The notes beneath the pieces are model-generated. The model ran no database searches, was not told the origin of the DNA, and saw only the letters and a list, made by a program, of their open reading frames with translations. From Trinickia acidisoli (GTDB taxonomy: Bacteria; Pseudomonadota; Gammaproteobacteria; Burkholderiales; Burkholderiaceae), in NCBI RefSeq assembly GCF_017315725.1, contig NZ_JAFLRG010000001.1:1-64000 (forward strand): DNA of 64,000 nucleotides. Reading direction: 5' to 3'. Made by a program: the position numbers and the translations under genes. How positions within the stretch are numbered: position 1 is the stretch's first letter; the number at the start of each line of letters is the position of its first letter. Shown here one piece after another: positions 1 to 10,994 of this stretch.

Positions 1-936
1 GTGGCCGACAATCCGGGAATCTCCTACAACCCGCTGTTCTTGTATGGCGGCGTGGGCTTGGGCAAGACGCACTTGATCCACGCGATCGGCAATCAATTGC
101 TGCAGGACAAGGCCGGTGCGCGGATCCGCTACATCCACGCCGAGCAATACGTGTCCGACGTGGTGAAGGCCTACCAGCGCAAGGCGTTCGACGACTTCAA
201 GCGTTACTACCATTCGCTCGACCTGCTGCTGATCGACGACATTCAGTTCTTTTCCGGCAAATCGCGGACGCAGGAAGAATTCTTCTACGCGTTCGAGGCG
301 CTCGTCGCGAACAAAGCACAGGTCATCATCACGAGCGATACCTACCCGAAGGAAATTTCGGGCATCGACGACCGGCTCATCTCGCGCTTCGATTCGGGCC
401 TGACGGTGGCCATCGAGCCGCCCGAACTCGAAATGCGCGTGGCGATCTTGATGCGCAAGGCGCAATCGGAAGGCGTGAGCCTGTCGGAGGATGTCGCGTT
501 CTTCGTCGCCAAGCATCTGCGCTCGAACGTGCGCGAGCTCGAGGGCGCGCTGCGCAAGATCCTCGCGTACTCGAAGTTCCATGGGCGCGAGATTTCGATC
601 GAACTGACGAAGGAAGCGCTCAAGGATTTGTTGACGGTGCAAAACCGCCAGATTTCCGTCGAGAACATTCAGAAGACCGTCGCCGACTTCTACAACATCA
701 AAGTTGCCGACATGTATTCGAAGAAGCGTCCGGCCAACATCGCGCGGCCGCGGCAAATCGCCATGTATCTCGCGAAGGAGTTGACGCAAAAGAGCCTGCC
801 CGAGATCGGCGAGCTGTTCGGCGGACGCGATCACACGACGGTGCTGCACGCGGTGCGCAAGATCGCCGACGAACGCGGCAAGGACGCGCAACTGAACCAC
901 GAGCTGCACGTGCTCGAACAAACGCTGAAGGGTTGA
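1..936 (+). CDS. dnaA: Chromosomal replication initiator DnaA (5' truncated by window edge)
   Basis: DnaA opens oriC and loads the replicative helicase. The reading frame is open from base 1, so about the first third (domains I-II) lies outside. Visible are the AAA+ domain with Walker [11 protein letters not shown] near residue 17 and Walker [10 protein letters not shown] near residue 75, then domain IV with the DnaA-box recognition signature [12 protein letters not shown] near residue 274. The gene ends at TGA 934-936. It is followed by dnaN and gyrB in the usual order. The GTG at base 1 is an internal valine codon, not a start. Identity is certain. Confidence 0.98.
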   Translation: MADNPGISYNPLFLYGGVGLGKTHLIHAIGNQLLQDKAGARIRYIHAEQYVSDVVKAYQRKAFDDFKRYYHSLDLLLIDDIQFFSGKSRTQEEFFYAFEALVANKAQVIITSDTYPKEISGIDDRLISRFDSGLTVAIEPPELEMRVAILMRKAQSEGVSLSEDVAFFVAKHLRSNVRELEGALRKILAYSKFHGREISIELTKEALKDLLTVQNRQISVENIQKTVADFYNIKVADMYSKKRPANIARPRQIAMYLAKELTQKSLPEIGELFGGRDHTTVLHAVRKIADERGKDAQLNHELHVLEQTLKG

Positions 937-1189
937 GCCGGCAACTATCGCCGCATGGCCGAGCGCGCGTGCCCCGTCCCCGGTTTTGGCGGGAACCGTC
1001 TCTTTTTCAGGCACAATATAGGTTTAGCCCCCCGGTGCTTCGCGGCGCGATCGAAGCGGAGATGAAAGCGCGGGACAAAAAGCGCGGGCAGATGGGCGAA
1101 GGTGCGCAAGAAATACGGGGTATCGGCACTTTCGTCGAATAGACTGCCGGGTGAGGCGGAGTTTGCCGCCATATCAACGAAGGAACCCT

Positions 1190-2293
1190 ATGCAACTGGT
1201 CAAGACCGAACGAGACAACCTCCTAAGGCCGCTGCAAACCGTGAGCGGTATCGTCGAACGCCGCCACACGCTGCCGATCCTGGCCAACTTGCTGATCACC
1301 AAGAACGGCCCGGACGTGTCGTTTCTGTCGACTGACCTCGAGTTGCAAATCACGACGCGCGCCGATTTCGGTATCGGTGGCGAAGCGGTTGCCACGACGG
1401 TGGCCGCGCGCAAGCTGCTCGACATCCTGCGCGCGATGCCTGACGGCCAGGTGAGCCTGTCGCTGGCGGACAAGCGTTTGACCGTGCAGTCGGGCAAGAG
1501 CCGTTTCGCGCTGCAGACGCTGGCGGCCGACGAATTTCCGACCGTTGCGCAGGCGAAGGATTACGGCGCGAGCCTGACCGTTCCGCAAAAGACGTTCCGC
1601 CAGTTGCTGGGCATGGTTTATTTCTCGATGGCGCAGCAGGACATCCGTTACTACCTGAACGGGATGCTGCTCGTCGTGGACGGCGGCCAGTTGATGGCCG
1701 TGGCCACCGACGGACACCGGCTGGCGTTCTCGTCGATGAAGATAGACGGCGATTTCCCGCGTCAGGAAGTGATCATTCCGCGCAAGACGATTCTCGAATT
1801 GCAGCGCCTGCTCGAAGACATCGACGACACGCTGACAATCGATATCGCCTCGACGCAGGTGAAGTTCACGTTCGGCCAAGTCGAACTCGTCTCGAAGCTC
1901 GTCGAAGGTAAGTTCCCCGACTTCCAGCGCGTGATCCCGAAGGCTCACAAGAACACGTTCGTGATCGGTCGCGACGAGTTGCAGCGTTCGTTGCAGCGCG
2001 CGGCGATTTTGACGTCGGACAAGTTCAAGGGGGTGCGCTGCGTGATCGAGCCGGGCCAGCTCAAGATCATGTCGACCAATGCCGACCAGGAAGAAGCGCA
2101 AGAAGAGCTCGAAATCGCTTACCAGGGCGACACGATCGACATGGGCTTCAACGTCACGTATCTGCTCGACGTGCTTGCGAATCTGAAGGTGGACATGCTG
2201 CAAGTGAGCGTCGGCGACGCCAGCTCCAGTGCGCTGATCACGATTCTCGAGAACGAGGAATTCAAGTACGTCGTTATGCCGATGCGCATTTAA
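1190..2293 (+). CDS. dnaN: DNA polymerase III sliding clamp (beta subunit)
   Basis: This ring-shaped processivity factor tethers polymerase III to DNA. The product is 367 aa, the standard length. It starts MQLVKTERDNLLRPLQTVSG and ends with the typical YVVMPMRI tail that lines the partner-binding pocket. An in-frame upstream start at 1151 is rejected because homologues begin at MQLVKTE, and an AAGGAA Shine-Dalgarno lies at 1180-1185, just before the ATG at 1190. The 253-bp gap after dnaA is long enough for its own promoter, though I cannot name one with confidence. A hairpin follows the stop codon. Confidence 0.98.
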   Translation: MQLVKTERDNLLRPLQTVSGIVERRHTLPILANLLITKNGPDVSFLSTDLELQITTRADFGIGGEAVATTVAARKLLDILRAMPDGQVSLSLADKRLTVQSGKSRFALQTLAADEFPTVAQAKDYGASLTVPQKTFRQLLGMVYFSMAQQDIRYYLNGMLLVVDGGQLMAVATDGHRLAFSSMKIDGDFPRQEVIIPRKTILELQRLLEDIDDTLTIDIASTQVKFTFGQVELVSKLVEGKFPDFQRVIPKAHKNTFVIGRDELQRSLQRAAILTSDKFKGVRCVIEPGQLKIMSTNADQEEAQEELEIAYQGDTIDMGFNVTYLLDVLANLKVDMLQVSVGDASSSALITILENEEFKYVVMPMRI

Positions 2294-2316
2294 GGCAGGG
2301 CCACAACGAGACGAAA

Positions 2317-2348
2317 CCAAGGGGCGCAGTGCCCCTTTGGCGTTTCTT
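2317..2348 (+). terminator. Hairpin between dnaN and gyrB
   Basis: The arms CCAAGGGGC and GCCCCTTTGG can pair around a GCAGT loop, with one unpaired T, and CGTTTCTT follows. It lies 24 bp after the dnaN stop and about 150 bp before gyrB. A full or partial terminator separating gyrB expression from dnaN is an inference from the structure. Confidence 0.55.
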
Positions 2349-2477
2349 AAAGGGCATGCGAGATCGGCCACCCCGCCGCTGCCCGCCGCCGATCCCCCTT
2401 GCGGGGTGCAAGAAAACCAGCGCCGCTGCTTGGTTTTTCTCAGGCGTTCGAAGTATTGCGCGGCACAACCGCAGTGA

Positions 2478-4970
<2,493 letters not shown>

Positions 4971-5009
4971 GGGGGGTAGCGGGAGCCATAAGCTGAAGGT
5001 AGTCTCGTC

Positions 5010-5265
5010 TTGCATCGCAAGGGAATGCCGCGCGTCAGCATCGTGGCTCAATACGATAACCCGGCGCTGCACGAGCGGGTGCGTCTGCTCACCTATGTCC
5101 TGCGGCACATTGATGAAATCTGTGAGCAACGCGGTGTCTCTTTTGATGCGGCCATCCCACTCGCTCGCGATGCCTATGCAAAGGAGCGCGCGGGTCAGTT
5201 GCTGGTCCATCCGTTTCCCTCGCGCGCAACCCTGTATCGGGCCCGGAAGAATCAACTGCTCGCAT
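5010..5265 (+). pseudogene. N-terminal fragment of a transposase/integrase-like gene
   Basis: The frame reads MPRVSIVAQYDNPALHERVR from ATG 5025 and continues to an HTH-like stretch SRATLYRARKNQL near 5240. That pattern resembles the DNA-binding N-terminus of DDE transposases found in Burkholderiaceae. After about codon 80 the translation becomes low quality, and from there the opposite strand carries a different, better-looking coding segment. I read this as a gene fragment that stops at a junction near 5260. The catalytic domain is absent. The family assignment is from memory of similar sequences and is uncertain. Confidence 0.45.
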
Positions 5266-5571
5266 GGAGAACCCAAAGGCCATCATGCAGTAGAGCGGTC
5301 CGTCGACGCCACGAGCATGGTCTAGCAAGTCGAAGTCTTGCAATGCGACGACTTTCCAAGTGTCACTATCGTCTGGCCCGTGGTACTTGTTTCGTAGATT
5401 GGCATACGACTCCGCGAGAACGCGCGAGACAAAGACCACTGGCCCCCACTTCTCCCCCGAACCAACCCATGCGGGCTCGATGAAGAGCCCCGTGTCTAGG
5501 AACCGCTTGCGCACCACGAGCCAAAGCGACATCGGTGCGATGTATTGCGTTTTCACGTCGATAACCTTCAT
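5260..5571 (-). pseudogene. 5' fragment of unknown gene cut at transposase-fragment junction
   Basis: The first ~100 residues, from MKVIDVKTQYIAPMSLWLVV to YCMMAFGFSMRA, have protein-like composition. The remainder of the open frame (5089-5260) is arginine-rich shadow of the fragment on the other strand. The gene therefore appears to have lost its 3' end where the transposase-like sequence begins. Its ATG at 5571 directly abuts the TAA of the upstream two-TM gene (TAAATG), so the two were probably one operon. The function is not recognised. A cytoplasmic partner or immunity-type protein of the neighbouring locus is possible but unproven. Confidence 0.45.
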
Positions 5572-5796
5572 TTAACGGCGTACCAATAGGTAAGCAATGA
5601 AGGTACCGATGAGCACCGCCCCAGCGCCATAGAATACGGGCTTGTTTCGGAGGACATCGAGCTTGGACGCAGGAGGTTTGTTCTCCCCGTCGAGGTCCCA
5701 GTAGTCGATGCCCGGGTCGCCGGTGAGATTGATGATAATCACGGCGGCGGCACAGACGAAGAGCACGAACAGAACTACAAATATTGGCGTCGACAT
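5572..5796 (-). CDS. Small two-TM membrane protein, unknown
   Basis: The 74-aa product has a hydrophobic N-terminal helix (residues 4-24, IFVVLFVLFVCAAAVIIINL), a polar middle with DPGIDYWDLDGENK, and a second hydrophobic helix (residues 55-71). No family is recognised. It lies 15 bp downstream of the amber-interrupted gene and upstream of the truncated gene, all on the minus strand. Small two-TM proteins after a membrane-active gene are a common layout for immunity proteins of polymorphic toxins. That reading is inference from context only. Confidence 0.55.
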   Translation of the reverse strand: MSTPIFVVLFVLFVCAAAVIIINLTGDPGIDYWDLDGENKPPASKLDVLRNKPVFYGAGAVLIGTFIAYLLVRR

Positions 5797-5811
5797 TTTT
5801 CGGCGTTCCGC

Positions 5812-6555
5812 TTAGTCGTTCATCCAGTGCATGAAAACAGGCAGTTCTTCTTGATACATGTCGTTTCCGACTTCGGCCGCCGTTCCTCCCAGGTTACTCC
5901 CGACGAACACCAGCGCGATAGCGCACGCGGGCTCGGCGGGTCCGCAAACGAATGAAACGGCGAGCCCCGCAAGGCTTCCGCCAATCATGCCGCCCGCGAT
6001 GATGCTTCCCTATCGGGCGGCCTCTTTCACTTTGTCCTTGGCGCCAACAAGCTCGCCGGTCGCGATGATCGCCGTGAATAGGATGGCGACTCGGGCGCTG
6101 ACCTGCAACCGGCGAACCTTGGCTGAGACATTGGCATTGGCGCCGCCCGCTTTCTTCAGCACCGTGTAGTAGACAGCGTTGCGCTCTTCCGTCGTCAGCA
6201 CATCGAAGTCCTTGCCGAACTGGGCCTGGGCGTACTTGTTCAGGTAGTAGTCGAATCCTCTGGATTTGAGCTTCAGTGCCTCTGCCTTTGCTCGAGGTTT
6301 CTCGGTTGCGACCGCGGTAGCCGGCATCGTCGGGCTGGTTGCGGCGGCAACGCTTGCGCTATCTGTGTGGCGAGGCGCGCGGGTTGCTCGTACTTGGTCG
6401 CTATAACTGGCTTTTATAATTCGTCGCTGTCCTTTACGGGAATGTTTCCAATGGAAACTTGATGCCTTGTCTGGTCGGAGACATTCCTTGCCATGACCTT
6501 CGAAGCTTTCGCATATGCCGGACCAAAGTGCGATCGTCGTGGGGCCGCGGGTCAC
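5812..6555 (-). pseudogene. Hydrophobic-tailed protein gene interrupted by an in-frame TAG
   Basis: The frame runs from at least 6420 to a TAG at 6010-6012 (…KDKVKEAAR*). It then continues in the same frame for 65 codons with clearly protein-like sequence (GSIIAGGMIGGSLAGLAVSF…VFMHWMND) to TAA at 5812-5814. The upstream part has an FDYYLNKYAQAQFGKDFDVL segment and a TM helix VAILFTAIIATGELVGA; the part after TAG has two glycine-rich hydrophobic helices. The true start is unclear, because no ATG lies near 6420 and the open frame back to 6555 looks non-coding. The Gly-zipper tail suggests a membrane-active or pore-forming domain. Function unknown. Confidence 0.55.
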
Positions 6556-6781
6556 ACTTGCCTCCGCGAACGCCCCTCTCTAAAGCGCCTTTTTTTGCCC
6601 ATCGTTGAGCCGAACCAGCGTTGGCGATCCCGAGTATCTCGCAAATTTCCCGTAACGGCATCTCTCGCCATCTGCGTCGGTGGCGCAAAACAAAGCGCCC
6701 GAACATTAGAGTTTCCATGCCGATAGCAGAACGCTTCCGATCGTGGCATAGTGCGGCGAATTCATTTCTCGAGAGGAAGTC

Positions 6782-7315
6782 ATGCCGACGTTGGAAGCAA
6801 TCGCAACGAAAATAAAGCGTCTGCAGGAACAAGCTGATGCCATCAAAGCAAAGCAGGCTTCGGCAACGCTCGACCGCATTGTCGAACTCATGCAAGAAAG
6901 CGGAGTGACTGTCGCGGACATCGAGGCTCACATCGGTGGCAAGAAAGCCGGCGCAAGACGAGGTAAGGCGACGCCTGTCCCCGCCGGGCTCAGCACGGCG
7001 AAATACCAGGACCCGAAAACGGGCGCAACGTGGTCAGGACGCGGCCGGGCGCCCGCATGGATCGCGCAAGTAAAGAACCGCGCGCGCTTCCTCGTTGACG
7101 GCACCGCATCGGACTCATCCACCTCTGCGAGTACTAAAGCGAAAAGGCGTGGCAACTATATTACAGGCCCGCAACCGGCTAAGTATCGTGACCCTAAGTC
7201 AGGTGCCACGTGGTCGGGTCGCGGTCCCGCGCCGGCATGGATGGGAAATGCGAAAAACCGCACGAGGTTTTTGATCGAGGACGCACAGAAGGTTGGAGAT
7301 AGTAAGGACTCCTGA
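6782..7315 (+). CDS. H-NS family nucleoid protein with duplicated DNA-binding motif
   Basis: H-NS proteins coat AT-rich DNA and silence transferred genes. The 177-aa product has an N-terminal coiled-coil oligomerisation segment (residues 1-45). It then carries two copies of the C-terminal DNA-binding module, at residues 74-104 (KYQDPKTGATWSGRGRAPAW) and 134-164 (KYRDPKSGATWSGRGPAPAW), exactly 60 residues apart, joined by Ser/Thr/Lys-rich linkers. Usual family members are about 95-135 aa with one module. GAGAGGAAG precedes the ATG. It lies next to the degraded accessory genes on its left, where a xenogeneic silencer would make sense. Confidence 0.9.
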   Translation: MPTLEAIATKIKRLQEQADAIKAKQASATLDRIVELMQESGVTVADIEAHIGGKKAGARRGKATPVPAGLSTAKYQDPKTGATWSGRGRAPAWIAQVKNRARFLVDGTASDSSTSASTKAKRRGNYITGPQPAKYRDPKSGATWSGRGPAPAWMGNAKNRTRFLIEDAQKVGDSKDS

Positions 7316-7675
7316 TGGCTTGATGCGTCCGGTGGCTGACAAATGCTGTCGGGGATCGAGAAATATTCGGCTGTACCTGCAAAAGAGCGCCCCGCGTGTG
7401 AACCGCACCCACATGTTGGGGCGTTGTCGGGCTTCGAGGGGGAGTTCAACGTGCCGTGCCGCCCCCGTTTGCACTCCGCAGCCGCCCGTCGACCGCATCA
7501 CGTATCGCCGAGCCCAACTGAAATAACTTGACGGGGTGATGGGTACGAAGTAGTGTCGCCGGAGGAAGTATTCAAGAAGCTCGATTGCTCATCATTGACC
7601 GCTACCCGCGGTACTCGTTGTCCTTCCCTCCTTGATTCTTTTCCCTTCTAACGAGCGACATATAAGGAGGACGTC
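7316..7675 (+). other. Intergenic stretch without a convincing gene
   Basis: Open frames here (for example 7343-7531) have arginine/proline/histidine-rich shadow composition and no ribosome binding site. The right end holds a T/C-rich segment and a strong AAGGAGG (7664-7670) belonging to the next small gene. I see no RNA gene or repeat. Confidence 0.5.
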
Positions 7676-7813
7676 ATGGCCAAGGGTCAATTACGCAGCA
7701 ACAAGGAACAGAAGAAACCCAAACAGGCCAAGGCCAAGCCGACGCCTGGCGCGGCCGTAAACTGGGCGACGCCCAAGGCGCCGCCACCCGCCAAGTCTGG
7801 CGAAAAGAAGTAA
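7676..7813 (+). CDS. 45-aa lysine/proline-rich basic protein, unknown
   Basis: The frame reads MAKGQLRSNKEQKKPKQAKA and ends PPPAKSGEKK, strongly basic with no hydrophobic core. A near-consensus AAGGAGG at 7664-7670, five bases before the ATG, is the main evidence that it is translated. Similar tiny basic proteins occur as hypothetical proteins in Burkholderiaceae. An RNA- or DNA-associated role is plausible from charge only. A GC-rich inverted repeat follows the stop. Confidence 0.7.
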   Translation: MAKGQLRSNKEQKKPKQAKAKPTPGAAVNWATPKAPPPAKSGEKK

Positions 7814-7828
7814 CGCCTGCGAATACGT

Positions 7829-7859
7829 CCGCGAGCCGGGCCAACCGCCCGGCCCGCGG
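7829..7859. terminator. GC-rich hairpin after the small basic protein gene
   Basis: CCGCG and CCGGGC pair with GCCCGG and CGCGG around a CAACC loop, giving a strong stem 15 bp after the stop at 7813. There is no U-tract, so intrinsic termination is uncertain. Confidence 0.4.
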
Positions 7860-8070
7860 ACGATGCGCGCGTCACGTCGTTGTCGCCCGTTTGCGTAAAC
7901 CGGAAGTGTTCAACTCCTGGTCGTGAAGCCAAGCCCTTCGGTTTGTCGACGCACTCTTTCTGTGCGGCGCGCCAGGAAAGCGATGTCGCTTTTTGCAGTT
8001 TTACCTGATGAACGTATGCGAATGGACGCGTCCCCGCAGGGCACAGCCAACCGTCGCACAGGAGTAAGTT

Positions 8071-8946
8071 TTGGGGCAACTCGGTCATTTGCTCGTCGTA
8101 GCTTTGCTGCGCGCGCTCTCAATACTTCCGTACCCGTTGGTCGCGAGACTTGGCAGCGCACTTGGCGGGGCCCTGTATGCGCTTCCCAGCCGTCGCAAAC
8201 AGATCGTTCTCGTCAATCTGCGTCTCTGTTTTCCGGGTAAGACCGAGCGTGAGTACAGTGAGCTTGCGAAGGAACACTTCAGGCATGTCGTTCGCAGCTA
8301 TCTCGAACGCGGCATTCAATGGTTCGGTAGCGCGCAAAAAATAAGAGACATTGTCCAGATCGAAAGTGCGATTGATCTCGAAGACAAAAATCCTCCGCCC
8401 ACCATCTTCATGGGGTTTCATTTCGTCGGCATCGAGATCGGGTGCATGCTTTACTCGCTGAAGTTGCCTGTCGCCGCTTTGTACACGCACATGTCGAACA
8501 AGCGTATTTGCGATCTCGCCAAACGGCAACGCGGCCGATTCGGCGCGGAGATGATCGAGCGCTCGACAAGCGCCAGGAAGGTCGTGCGATTCCTTCAAGA
8601 GGGAAAGCCGGTCATGCTTGCCGCGGACATGGACCACGGCGTCGAAAACTCCGTTTTTGTGCCTTTTTTTGGCGTCCCTGCGTGCACGCTGACTTCTGTT
8701 TCGCGTCTGGCGAGATTGGGGCGCGCGCGTGTCGTGCCGTTCGTCACGGAAGTACTGCCGGATTTCAAAGGGTATCGGTTGACCATTTTCGAGCCGCTCA
8801 GTGATTTCCCGTCAGCGAGCGATACGAACGATGCGCGGTGTATGAACGCGTTTCTCGAGGCCCAGATAATGAAAATTCCCACTCAGTATTACTGGGTGCA
8901 TCGACGCTTCAAGCATCGTCCGCCGGGCATGCCCTCGGTGTATTGA
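8071..8946 (+). CDS. Lipid A biosynthesis lauroyl acyltransferase family protein
   Basis: Members of the LpxL/HtrB family transfer acyl chains from acyl-ACP to lipid A precursors at the inner membrane. The 291-aa product has an N-terminal membrane anchor (LGHLLVVALLRALSILPYPL), the conserved NLRLCFP motif near residue 50, and the catalytic H-x4-E in MGFHFVGIEIG near residue 117. The start is TTG at 8071, chosen because AGGAG at 8060-8064 lies six bases upstream. It stands alone, away from other LPS genes, so it may be a secondary paralogue. Which acyl chain it adds cannot be read from the sequence. Confidence 0.88.
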   Translation: MGQLGHLLVVALLRALSILPYPLVARLGSALGGALYALPSRRKQIVLVNLRLCFPGKTEREYSELAKEHFRHVVRSYLERGIQWFGSAQKIRDIVQIESAIDLEDKNPPPTIFMGFHFVGIEIGCMLYSLKLPVAALYTHMSNKRICDLAKRQRGRFGAEMIERSTSARKVVRFLQEGKPVMLAADMDHGVENSVFVPFFGVPACTLTSVSRLARLGRARVVPFVTEVLPDFKGYRLTIFEPLSDFPSASDTNDARCMNAFLEAQIMKIPTQYYWVHRRFKHRPPGMPSVY

Positions 8947-8973
8947 TCGAGCAATCCGTTCACCGAATCCCGA

Positions 8974-9549
8974 TTAACTCTGCGGCGCGCCGACACCAAG
9001 ATCGCTCGCCAACCGTTCCAATGCCCGCACAACGTTCTGAATCGGAGCGAACGCGGGCGTACCTCTAGCCAGCACATCAGCAGGGCACCAGGGATACGGT
9101 AGAGTTCGAGCCCACGCAAGCATCGGCGCACTCCATTGTCCGGGCAACGTGTTCATCTCTTCGATGATGATCCGCAGCTTCGAAATTTTCCCCGCTACAT
9201 CGTTGCAATCCCACTGGTATCGACCGAAGCCGACCCGAGCCGCACGCGTGCTCTTCTCGGTCATGCAGACCAACCAATGGCAATGAAACGACGCCTCGTC
9301 TTCCGGTGGCTTTCCTATACAAAACGTATAGACATTTTCATACTGCTGTGCGAACTCACTCACTAGGACTCTGGAAATTCCAGCAGCACCGCTGACACTG
9401 CTCGGGAACGATATCTCGTTGGTTTTCAATTCCATGACTAGCTCGGCATCGGGCATGAATGCATCGGCTATCAAATGCGGGCGATTACCGTCCTTCGCAT
9501 CAATGTAGGTTTCAATCGATTTCCTAAGCAACGTCATGTCAATGTCCAT
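8974..9549 (-). CDS. NTF2/SnoaL-like domain protein, unknown
   Basis: The 191-aa product begins MDIDMTLLRKSIETYIDAKD and carries the pattern of a SnoaL-like fold: an N-terminal helix, a DAFMPDAELVMEL strand, then FHCHWLVCMTEKSTRAARVGFGRYQWDC. Such domains are small ligand-binding cups used in isomerases, hydratases and many unknown proteins. An internal ATG (MTLL, 9537) is an alternative start. It is convergent with the lipid A acyltransferase gene. No pathway context is visible. Confidence 0.6.
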   Translation of the reverse strand: MDIDMTLLRKSIETYIDAKDGNRPHLIADAFMPDAELVMELKTNEISFPSSVSGAAGISRVLVSEFAQQYENVYTFCIGKPPEDEASFHCHWLVCMTEKSTRAARVGFGRYQWDCNDVAGKISKLRIIIEEMNTLPGQWSAPMLAWARTLPYPWCPADVLARGTPAFAPIQNVVRALERLASDLGVGAPQS

Positions 9550-9628
9550 AAGAAGAACAAGCGATCCGTCGCAACCTTAGCACGTCGTTCGGCATCGCCC
9601 GCAATGCCCGGCATGGAATCGCTGCTCG

Positions 9629-10930
9629 CTACGCCGCAAGCCGCCCATCGACCGTCATCCGCCTCACCCGTCCAACCGATGCAAGCGCCGCAAGGCTAAT
9701 CATCGCCGTCACCATCAAATAAAAACTCGGCGCGCTGCGATTCGCCGTCACGCTTATCAGCCACGTCACCACCGCCGGTGTGAATCCTCCAAACACCGTC
9801 ACGCCGACGTTATAAGCGATCGACATCCCCGTCGAGCGCGTTGCCGCCGGAAAGAGTTCGGACATCAGCGCGGGCAACGCGCCGAAATAAATCGACTTCA
9901 ACAGCGCAAGCCAAGCAACGAGCCCGAACAATGTGGCCGTCGACAGGTGGTCGACCGTATAAGAAAACGCCGGATACACGGTGATCACGAGCAGCAATCC
10001 CACGGTCGTCATCTGCATGAGCCTACCGATTCGATCCGACAGATGCCCTGCAAATGGCGTCACGCAAGTCAGAATGACGCCGCCCATCATCGTCGCCGCA
10101 AAGCTCGTCGATGCAGGCAGATGCAATTCGCGGATCGCAAACGTGGGCAGATACTGCAGCAAGTAATTGACCGAAGTCGATACAGCGAGTGCGCCGGTCG
10201 CAACGAGCACCATTCGCTTTTGCGCGGCGAATACGTCGCGAACGGGCGTCTCGGTGTGCACGGCCTCGGTGAAGGCCGGAGCGTCTTCGAGAAAGCGTCG
10301 CAGATACAACCCGACCGGACCAATCAGCAAGCCGACAAAAAACGGCACGCGCCAACCCCACGACGCCAACGCCTCGTGCGACAGCAACCTCGTGAGCGCA
10401 AAGCCACACGTCGCCGCCATCAGCGTCGAAAGCCCTTGCGTCGCGAACTGCCAGCTTGCGAGAAAGCCGCGTCGATGCGGTGCATGTTCTATCAACATCG
10501 CCGTCGATGCGCCGAATTCGCCGCCCGCCGAGAATCCCTGAATCAATCGCGCCGCGAAGACGCCGATCGGCGCCGCGAGGCCGATGCTCGCGTAGGTTGG
10601 AATCAGCGCGATGATCGCCGTGCCGATCATCATCAAACCGACGGACATCATCAACGCGGCTTTTCTTCCGCGTTTGTCGGCATAGGCGCCGAGTACGATA
10701 CCGCCGATCGGACGCACGAGATACGACGCGCCGAACGTCCCGAACGTCAGCAGCAGCGACGCGGTTTGATTCGTCGTCGGGAAGAAGTGTCTGCTGATAT
10801 AGATCGCGAAAAATCCATAAATCGCAATGTCGAACCATTCGAGCGCATTGCCGGCCGACGTCGCGATGACGATCTGCGTCAGGCTCAACGGCTTGCATGC
10901 CGGCGTGCCGGAAGATAGGCGGTGACTCAT
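9629..10930 (-). CDS. MFS transporter, metabolite:H+ symporter (MHS) family
   Basis: The 433-aa product has twelve predicted hydrophobic segments and the MHS hallmark GNALEWFDIAIYGFFA at residues 26-41. The loop 2-3 motif AYADKRGRKAALM and the loop 8-9 motif GHLSDRIGRL are also present. Family members import citrate, tricarballylate, dicarboxylates, proline or shikimate with protons. ATG at 10930 (MSHRLSSGTP) is chosen because the open frame upstream is arginine-rich and non-coding. It follows the M20 peptidase gene by 64 bp on the same strand, so the pair is likely one operon, perhaps importing a compound related to the peptidase substrate. Confidence 0.88.
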   Translation of the reverse strand: MSHRLSSGTPACKPLSLTQIVIATSAGNALEWFDIAIYGFFAIYISRHFFPTTNQTASLLLTFGTFGASYLVRPIGGIVLGAYADKRGRKAALMMSVGLMMIGTAIIALIPTYASIGLAAPIGVFAARLIQGFSAGGEFGASTAMLIEHAPHRRGFLASWQFATQGLSTLMAATCGFALTRLLSHEALASWGWRVPFFVGLLIGPVGLYLRRFLEDAPAFTEAVHTETPVRDVFAAQKRMVLVATGALAVSTSVNYLLQYLPTFAIRELHLPASTSFAATMMGGVILTCVTPFAGHLSDRIGRLMQMTTVGLLLVITVYPAFSYTVDHLSTATLFGLVAWLALLKSIYFGALPALMSELFPAATRSTGMSIAYNVGVTVFGGFTPAVVTWLISVTANRSAPSFYLMVTAMISLAALASVGRVRRMTVDGRLAA

Positions 10931-10994
10931 CGCGACCCTCGATAGGTTGGCGAACGACGACGAAAGCCAAAGCGGGCGTTGAAGCGCCCGCACG

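Noticed and set aside
937..1189. Replication origin between dnaA and dnaN
   Set aside because: No cluster of DnaA boxes (TTATCCACA-like) or AT-rich unwinding region is visible; the origin more likely lies upstream of dnaA, outside the window.
6434..6931. 165-aa minus-strand frame between the interrupted gene and the H-NS gene
   Set aside because: Overlaps the H-NS start and promoter region and has mixed low-quality composition.
7343..7531. 62-aa frame after the H-NS gene
   Set aside because: No ribosome site and no conserved pattern.
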